Below are positions 57,554 through 64,000 of a DNA stretch of 64,000 nt, piece by piece. Positions within the stretch are counted from its first letter, which is position 1; each line of letters starts with the position of its first letter. Location: positions 17,425,446 to 17,489,445 of the forward strand of contig CM043969.1 of the NCBI GenBank assembly GCA_014529385.2. Direction: 5' to 3'. Origin of the DNA: Adiantum capillus-veneris. Lineage: Eukaryota; Streptophyta; Polypodiopsida; Polypodiales; Pteridaceae. The position numbers were made by a program, and so were the translations under genes. The notes beneath the pieces are model-generated. The model saw only the letters and a program-made list of their open reading frames with translations. It had not been told where the DNA came from and did no database searches.

Positions 57554-58510
57554 ATGGATAATGATAATCAAAGGGCTAAGCGCGCTTTTGAGTGTCTCAG
57601 ATCCATGTGTCAAGGCGGTGGAGTGAACGACACTGCTCGAATTGCTGCTCGTTGCTCCCAATGGGCCAACCCAGTGGGTACACAATGGAAAGAGGTGAAC
57701 ACTAGGATTGACCGAGAAATGGTGAAATCCATATGGCCAGGCGTTGCAGATGACAACATCAAGAAAGGACGAGTCAAGCTATCACAATGCATTAATGCAG
57801 ACATACGAGACAATGGAGAGAACATATATCTCAATGTTATGGGTCATCCTATGCATCATATGGATTGTCCATTGTGGTTTTCCAAGATGTTATACATGCA
57901 TTATGTCTTGGGTGAAGCAGTGGACTTTAGCTCAAGGACACCTCACATGATGGTTGAGGACATTCGCAGTACTGCAATCACCGTCACACGACAAGAGATT
58001 TCATTGGCACTAGAAGGTGCATCAATGGAAGTGCATCAAGTTAAGGAGGAGCTTCAAACTCAACTTAGGCAAGCATCACAAGCTACACAAGGCTCTCATG
58101 CAGAAGAAACCCTAAATAGAGACTTGCAAAGGGAGGTGAAGGTGCTATCTCGCCACGTAAAAGAGTTAGAGGCGACTATAAAAAAACAAAATGCTGACAC
58201 ATTGATTGAGCACCCAACATCTATTGAGGCCCCTCCAACTTCTGGTGAGCACGGTGGTCCTTGCCCCATATGTAGATCATTCTTTCATGAGTGGTGTGGT
58301 CACTTCAGCTTGCCATGCGGACATATGTATCATATATCATACTTGATGCAAATCATGATGAATAACTTTCATTGTGCTATATGTGAGTTTGAGATATCCA
58401 AAAATCTATATGCAATGTTCAAAATGTCCAAAGACTATAATAAGCTTAAATGTCAGCGTGAACAGGAGAATGAAGATATTGTCACAAATATTTCACTATC
58501 ACTTGGATAG
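57554..58510 (+). CDS. Coiled-coil RING-like protein
   Basis: An intact frame of 318 residues from the ATG at 57554; an upstream in-frame ATG at 57539 is less likely because TTTAATCAG before 57551 looks like a splice acceptor. The N-terminal ~140 residues are unassigned. A Glu/Gln-rich coiled coil (about 150-215) is followed by a RING-like domain (about 237-285): C-P-I-C, then L-P-C-G-H-M-Y-H and finally H-C-A-I-C. The usual sixth ligand Cys reads Tyr (I-S-Y-L), so zinc binding may be altered, although an extra W-C-G-H lies in between. RING proteins are usually ubiquitin ligases. It lies 395 bases after the kinase-like gene on the same strand. No stop or shift disturbs it. Confidence 0.72.
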   Translation: MDNDNQRAKRAFECLRSMCQGGGVNDTARIAARCSQWANPVGTQWKEVNTRIDREMVKSIWPGVADDNIKKGRVKLSQCINADIRDNGENIYLNVMGHPMHHMDCPLWFSKMLYMHYVLGEAVDFSSRTPHMMVEDIRSTAITVTRQEISLALEGASMEVHQVKEELQTQLRQASQATQGSHAEETLNRDLQREVKVLSRHVKELEATIKKQNADTLIEHPTSIEAPPTSGEHGGPCPICRSFFHEWCGHFSLPCGHMYHISYLMQIMMNNFHCAICEFEISKNLYAMFKMSKDYNKLKCQREQENEDIVTNISLSLG

Positions 58511-58797
58511 TTTTTGTAACATTTGATAACATTGACTCGTTGTCTTGCGAGAATTTATTAGTGAATTGTGAATTGTCTTCTCTTCAGCTTCAATTATGAT
58601 ATGTGATAATGCAACGATTTGTTAGGGCTTTGTATATTATGAAGCTTTAATAGTGATTTGTGGCCTTGTAAAGGTTTTTAAGGGCTTCGTTTATTATTAA
58701 GCAAATGTCTAAACCTTAAACTAAATATTAAAAAAAGCTTATAAGATAAACAGTTTCTGAACTTAAGCAGAATTCACTCAATGGATTCGATAATCTA
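58511..58797. other. Spacer between convergent genes
   Basis: 287 AT-rich bases holding the 3' ends of the RING-like gene and the transposase gene, which converge here. Confidence 0.5.
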
Positions 58798-61093
58798 TTA
58801 ATTAAACCACCGTCGCTTGCTGCGACGGGTCAAAGTTGGTTCAATTTCCAAATTCTCTTCAATCTCTTCTAAAGTACATGTAGTTTCTACTTCATGAGAT
58901 TCCCCTTGCAGCTCACTGTCTTCGTCCACCTCATCATTGGTTACATCATAAGTCCAGTGCGGCATCTCCTCTTTGTAGTTCTCAGCTTGCACTCTTGCCA
59001 ATAGCCGATGGTTGCAGTACATATACACCAATTTTTCAGCTCTTGAATTTAGAAGGCGGTTTCTGATGGTGGAATGTACATATTTATATGTACTCCAGTT
59101 TCTCTCAGAACTTGAATTGGATGCACATTGGGCTAGGATTCTAATAGCTAGGCGTTTAAGGGTGGGTGCACTACCACCATTCATCATCCACCACTTCCAC
59201 GCTGGTTGCTCCGTGGCAAGTTTCTGCACAAATTCTGTACCAAACTTACCCTCTTTGAGTTTAAACTTCGTAAGATCAGTAACAGATGATGCATGCTCAT
59301 CAGGATCATCATAAAACCTGCCTATCACATCATAAAAGTCTTCCAACACCTCCTCATCAAGTTTGTCTATTTCCATTGCCCAATACTCTGGATCCAATAA
59401 GAAAGCTACGCTGTGTAGTGGACTATGTGCTCCAACCCATCGACCATGCACATACTTTCTCAAAATTTCTCTCCTCTTTTGAGTGAATGGTGTCTTCCAA
59501 GGCTTCACAATTGGCTCTTGGGGCTCCTCTGGATTTGCAAGGCTTTCTTGAACAGTCCACCAAGCCATCCACACCTTACCTATGTTAGGCAAGGCAGAAT
59601 CCAGTTGGCGTAATGCGAGCATAATGGGCATCATGACATTGTGCACATCCACCACATCATCCCAGAAGTGGCGATCAGCTAGTAGATCTCTGATCACCCC
59701 TATTTTGCTTTTTATCTTCTCCCTTTGACCAGCCTCCCATTCTGAAAAAGTGGCACAAACAAATGTCTCCATCACAGCATTCTTATTTTTTAGTAGTGAT
59801 TCTACCGTATAGTAGTTGGTGCAAAATCTAGTTTCGCATGACAGTTTTAACATAGTAGAAATCCTCTGACGGTACATGTCAAGAACCCTCTGACGCTTCA
59901 AAACAAACTTGACTATTAAGCGAGCATTGTCTACTATCCATTTGAACCACTCTGTGTCCTCCCTCTTGTACCAATCTTGCAATACCAAGTTCAAGTTGTG
60001 TGTACTGCAACCAGCACTATATAGGTGAGAGAAGCGACTTTTCAAGTATTCTACCTGCAGCCCTGCAATTTTTGGCATTGTCCATGATAACTTGGACAAC
60101 ATTTTCTTTTCCAAGTTCGTCAACTACGTCGCCAATGATGTCAGCTATAAAACTGTCAGACTTTATTTGACCAGAGCTATCCACAGCTTTGATAAAACAT
60201 TCACCACGAGGACATACAAGCATGATGTTGATCAATGTCCGCCTTTGAACGTTGGACCAACAATCACTAACCATGGTGTATCCAGATTGTTCTGTTGCAT
60301 TTAATATTACCCTTTGAATATCTTGTTGTGTGCTTGTGTAACATTTATCCAACAGCTGGTTTCTCATATGGTGATATGTTGGAGGGGTAAATCCAGCACC
60401 ATACTCCCCAATGCATTTCCAAGCTGACTTCCATGCATCACGGGTGACAATGGCCAATGATCCCCCAGTGAAATAGACGGCTTTAGCTAGTGCGAGTTGT
60501 GCTTCTTCTAAGGCAAGTGTTTTGAAGCTCGTCTGTAAGCTAACCTGTCTACTTCTTGACGATCCTACTTGAAAGTCAGGAGATCCATGGTTTGGAGGAG
60601 TACTTCCATCGATATGAGAAGTTGGTTCCCTACTTTGAGTGCTTCCATTGGTGGGCGTTACACCCAATGATCCCTCATACTGGTTTGATCTTATCGATAC
60701 GGGGGTGTGATGGTCGAAAGTAGAGAGTTTTGATCTTTTGCTCATGGAAATTAGCTTACCAATTAAAGCTTTTAAGCGCATAGCTGCTTCTTCTGCACCT
60801 AAGCCCTTGCACTTTCCTCCTTGAATTCTGGTATTTCCACCTAGCAAATGATCCCTTATTCTTGGTGCTCCTCCAGATTTCTCTTCGCCACAAAAGTTAC
60901 ATTTCCAATCTTGATACTTATTTAAATTTGTGGAAAAATTCCAATCGGGTCCTGGACTTTTTCCACCTGCCTTTCGCTTGCCCTGCGAAGTGGTGCCCTG
61001 CAAAGTAGGACCTGGCATCGAGGTAGGAGGTCTCCTCAAGGAAGCCAGGCTTGGGACACCAACACCACCGCTAACATTACCGGTGGAAGACAT
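58798..61093 (-). pseudogene. hAT transposase with BED finger, one frameshift
   Basis: The start at 61093 follows a splice-acceptor-like TATTGCAG on the minus strand. Residues 60-96 form a BED-type zinc finger (Cys65, Cys68, His82, Cys95). A DUF659-like region follows, with V-S-D-C-W-S and I-M-D-N-A-K-N, then C-S-T-H-N-L-N-L. The C-terminal hAT dimerisation domain has S-S-E-R-N-W-S and R-N-R-L (near 59090-59040). The candidate Asp, Asp and Glu catalytic residues are all present. A single-base shift at about 60035-60046 separates the N-terminal 358 residues from the C-terminal ~430. It may be a mutation or sequencing error, and otherwise the gene is intact. The enzyme cuts and joins the element ends and makes 8-bp duplications, which agrees with the CATAGCAT flanks. 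Confidence 0.9.
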
Positions 61094-61100
61094 ACTTATT

Positions 61101-61884
61101 GGATGCCTGCAATACCAATAAACATAGCTCAGTATGCTATCTCTTCGTTCAACTATTATTCAAACCAAACATTAGTGTTATAATCAATATCACACGCAAG
61201 CGTAGTAGTGAAGCCTGAAGGGAATAACCTCAATCTACTCAAACATGAGCAAGTAAATACAACGGTGATTCAAATATGTGATCAATCCCAAAAGTAGAGA
61301 TATCGACCCAAAGATTCACCTTCCTACCCCTTTCATGAATCAGTCCAGTCCAAAAAAGAATTAATGACCCATGATTGGAGCTCTAATCGAAATAGCAAGC
61401 AAATACAGCGGTGAATCAAACATGTGATCAGTCCATCCCAAAAGTAGAGATATCGACCCAAAGATTCACCTTCCTACCTCCTTTCATGAATCAGTCGAGT
61501 CCAAAAAATAACTAATGACCCATGATTGGAGCTCTAATCGGAATAGCAAGCAAATACAACGGTGAATCAAACATGTGATCAGTCCATCCCAAAAGTAGAG
61601 ATATCGACCCAAAGATTCATCTTTCTATCTCTTTTCAAGAATCAGTTCAGTCCAAAAAAGAACTAATGACCCATGATAGAAGTTCTAATCAATATAGCAA
61701 TCAATTTAGCAAATATAACGGTGAACCAAACATGAGATTAGTCCATCCCAAATGTAGAGATACCGACCCAAAGATTCACCTTTCTACCTCCTTTCAAGAA
61801 TCAGTTCAGTCCAAAAAAGAACTAGATCCATGATCAGAGTTTCATTAAGTTTTAATTTTTTTTAAAGACTATTCATTCTTTTAC
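61101..61884 (-). other. Putative 5'-leader intron of the transposase gene
   Basis: A minus-strand donor AAAG/GTAAAAG (GT at 61884-61883) and an acceptor TATTGCAG near 61108 enclose the ~150-bp repeat array. It mirrors the kinase-gene side. Confidence 0.45.
61255..61830. repeat. Four-copy ~150-bp tandem array
   Basis: The landmark TAGAGATATCGACCCAAAGA recurs at 61295, 61446, 61596 and 61755 (variant), with periods of 151, 150 and 159. It is unrelated in sequence to the 175-bp array. Confidence 0.93.
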
Positions 61885-61962
61885 CTTTAGTTTTTCTTCT
61901 AAATTTTAAAGGATGACCAAATTTAGAGGAAGCGGTGATGTGATGTGATGTCTACTACAGGG

Positions 61963-61969
61963 TTATATA
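61963..61969 (-). promoter_or_regulatory. Right TATA box, leftward
   Basis: Minus-strand TATATAA, about 240 bases from the right end, placed to drive the transposase gene. Confidence 0.6.
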
Positions 61970-62000
61970 GAGCCGCCAAATATGGAGGGGGTACATGACT

Positions 62001-62100
62001 GGGCCGACGGGATTCTTGCTTTGCCCGCCGGGATTCATAATATGCCCGCCGGGCCTGCCGGGGTTTGTGGTTGCCCCGCCGGTTCTACGTTTTCTACCGG
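62001..62100. promoter_or_regulatory. Right subterminal GC-rich motif cluster
   Basis: At least four CCGCCGGG or CCGACGGG motifs (62002-62011, 62022-62032, 62044-62063, 62073-62082) mirror the cluster at the left end. Confidence 0.65.
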
Positions 62101-62181
62101 TTTTCGTAAGTCATGACATTAGATATGTTATTAACATGAAAAAAATAGTGATAATAACAACAATAATTAACATTTAACAAA

Positions 62182-62209
62182 ATGCGTCATCGCGTAATTA
62201 AAATCCTTG
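62182..62209 (-). repeat. hAT right terminal inverted repeat
   Basis: Read from the end it is CAAGGATTTTAATTACGCGA, with the CAAGG start expected of hAT ends. Confidence 0.8.
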
Positions 62210-62217
62210 CATAGCAT
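62210..62217. repeat. hAT target-site duplication, right copy
   Basis: CATAGCAT, directly abutting the element end. Confidence 0.92.
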
Positions 62218-63368
62218 AAGCCCGGACTTTACATGTTGCATTGTCCATTAAAGGTGACAAAATAAGATGCTCCACCAAGAGATCTAGTGGGCATAGAGCC
62301 ACACACATCACTATGCACAAGATCTAAAGGTTTACGCTGTTTCTCAAATGAATCATTAAGAGAAGCACATGTTTGCTTCCCATATTGACAATGCTCATAG
62401 AAATGAAATTCAAAAAATGAAAGAGAAGGCAAGTAACCCGAAGGAGAAAAGTCTCCATTCCTTTCTTGGACATATGTCCTAACCGGCTATGCAACGGTTG
62501 GCAGCTCGGTTACAGATAGAACACTGTTTTTGGCTGACACATAAAGAGGATAAAGGGAGCCAACTTTCAAACCTTGTGCAACCATCAAGTTTTCCTTTGC
62601 AATACGCCAAGAATGATGAAAGAAAGTGACTTTGTAACCCAAGTCATCAAGGCAACCAACTAAAATCAAATTGCGTGTTAAAGCTGGGATATAACGCACA
62701 TTGTGGATCACAAAACATACGCCATTTTCCATAACCATAGCAATGTCACCGACACCCACAATGTCACATGGATAGCTTTATCCAAGTGTGACAGATCCAA
62801 TGGTCTCCTCATAGGTGGCAAACCACTCTCTATGCGGAGTAACATGCAAAGAAGCACCCGAATCAAGTATCCAGGTGTATGACACCTCACCGTTGACAAG
62901 CAATTTAGCTGGCAATGAACTCTGTAATGATAGAGATTCATGTGGATCAAGAACACATCATCAATCTCTGTTAGCATATTGATATCTTGTGCATCATAGT
63001 CATCTGAAACCACATTGATTTCTTCAATTTTCAATGAGATCTTTGACTTCTCCCTTTACCATCATTATCTTTACTTTTGCCTTTGCCCTTATCACGCTTC
63101 CAAGCATGACAATCTTTTTTCATGTGACCATATTTCTCACAATAATGGCATTGAATATTTTTATCATGTCCATGAGACTTTGACCTATCACGGGATGAGT
63201 CCCTCTTGCCATCTTTACTTGCATCATGCTGCTAAGCACGATCCTTTCTTTGCTTCCCATCTTTCTTCACATAGTGAGCTTCACAATGATGCGAGCTACC
63301 CAAAGACTTTCATCACATTTCCTTAGACAAAAGAGAACTAGCGACACTTTCTAATGTATCACCTCCTT
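62210..63368 (-). pseudogene. Copia-C gag, protease and integrase start
   Basis: The minus-strand remnant reads left from about 63368. It shows a Gag end (S-S-L-L-S-K-E), a basic Lys/Asp/Ser region, a zinc knuckle C-H-Y-C-E-K-Y-G-H-M-K-K-D-C (near 63150-63110), a protease with I-L-D-S-G-A-S (near 62860) and an N-L-I-L-V-G-C-L pre-integrase region (near 62660). The integrase start (H-S-D-V-C-G, near 62315) runs into the hAT insertion. Several stops and shifts. The integrase continues at 54046-53818. Confidence 0.85.
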
Positions 63369-63374
63369 TGTAGA

Positions 63375-64000
63375 CATCTCATGAGAAAGTTATGCTGCAA
63401 GTGAATGCTCTTGTCACTAAAGAAACTGAGCAGGCTAGTACTAGTCAACCGAGAAGGTCTCAGAGAGCCTCAAATCCGCCAAACCATTTTGTTCTTGGCT
63501 TGGATTTTGTATTGACAGATAGTGGTGAATCATCTTGTTACAAAGAGGCCATGCTAGCCAAGGATAAGACTCAGTGGGAGCTTCTGATGAAAAGTGAGTT
63601 GTCTAGTATTCAAAAAAACAAAACTTGGGAGTTGGTTCCATCGCCAAAAGGTAGGAAAGCACTACCTTGTAAATGGGTTTAGAAGAAGAAGATTGCATCC
63701 AATGTTGAGAACTACAAAGCTCGGTTAGTGGCTAAAGGTTTCAAGCAAGAATATGGTATAGATTTTCAAGAAATCTTTTCTCCAATGGTCAAGATAACAA
63801 CACTGAGAATGTTGCTTGGTTTGGTTGCCACTAAAGATTTGGAGCTTGAGAAAATGGATGTCATTACAACTTTCTTACATGGAGAGTTCGATGAGGAGAT
63901 TTATATGCAAAAACTTGAAGGGTTTGTGTTAAAGGGCAAGGAACATTTAGTCTGTAAGCTTTTGAAAAGTCTCTATGGCTTGAAGCAATCATCCAGACAA
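63375..64000 (+). pseudogene. Copia-D reverse transcriptase, partial, plus strand
   Basis: The frame from about 63392 has a Ser/Arg-rich linker and then the copia reverse-transcriptase start (T-W-E-L-V near 63627, K-W-V near 63672). It continues past a TAG at 63680-63682 with K-A-R-L-V-A-K-G, M-D-V-I-T-T-F-L-H-G and S-L-Y-G-L-K-Q-S to the window end. The direction is opposite to copia-C, with the switch near 63370. Only the first part of the domain is inside the window. Confidence 0.88.

Larger units (their letters stand above)
54055..62209. mobile_element. 8.2-kb hAT transposon with kinase-like and RING-like cargo
   Basis: The element lies between two CATAGCAT copies. Its ends (left CTGGGATTTC, right-end complement CAAGGATTTT) share about 20 of 26 aligned bases with a 2-base gap. 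Removing the element and one CATAGCAT brings the two copia-C integrase pieces together in one frame, which confirms the borders. Contents left to right: GC-rich subterminal motifs and TATA box, six 175-bp repeats, kinase-like gene (+), 4 x 36-bp repeats, RING-like gene (+), hAT transposase (-), four ~150-bp repeats, and a TATA box (-) with GC-rich motifs. Both cargo genes and the transposase face inward. Confidence 0.9.

Overview
This window looks like nuclear DNA from a land plant with a large, repeat-rich genome. It holds Ty1-copia and Ty3-gypsy LTR retrotransposons with plant-type primer sites (tRNA-Met-like and tRNA-Asp-like), a hAT DNA transposon, a LINE fragment and long CT/GA microsatellites. 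No ordinary host gene is convincing. The style would suit a fern, lycophyte or gymnosperm, but the species cannot be fixed from sequence alone.

Layout. 1-3815: a broken acidic reading frame running into a candidate LTR, then two short tandem paralogous ORFs. 3816-14289: a truncated minus-strand gypsy-type element (G1), split by a complete copia element (copia-A, 5361-10588, target duplication ACTCT). 14290-18998: a decayed plus-strand copia fragment (B1) whose LTR is split by a 2.7-kb non-coding insertion. 20343-24258: a decayed minus-strand copia of the same family (B2). 24360-28360: gypsy integrase remnants, including a five-copy ~410-bp tandem array of one integrase segment. 29178-34333: a complete copia of the B family (B3, target duplication TGAAA). 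34673-43477: a second G-family element with both LTRs (G2). It encodes Gag with four zinc knuckles, a protease-like domain and a W-V-P-K-rich tail, but no reverse transcriptase or integrase.

43478-53800: microsatellites, a CCATAA-type minisatellite, a LINE fragment and another decayed gypsy gag/protease region. 54055-62209: an 8155-bp hAT element inserted in the integrase region of a copia element (copia-C). It has an identical 8-bp target duplication (CATAGCAT), diverged terminal inverted repeats, and a GC-rich motif cluster with a TATA box near each end. Besides the minus-strand hAT transposase it carries, on the plus strand, a protein-kinase-like gene and a RING-like coiled-coil gene. Tandem arrays (6 x 175 bp; 4 x ~150 bp) lie between each terminal promoter and the first gene, apparently within 5'-leader introns. 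63375-64000: the start of a plus-strand copia reverse-transcriptase region (copia-D).

How the parts work together. Nesting gives an order of events: B1, then G1 into B1, then copia-A into G1; and copia-C, then the hAT element into copia-C. Most retrotransposon frames carry stops or frameshifts. In B3 all five internal stops are explained by C-to-T changes in CG or CAG contexts, as expected from deamination of methylated cytosine. The hAT element with kinase and RING cargo and mirrored architecture is the most likely undescribed system here.
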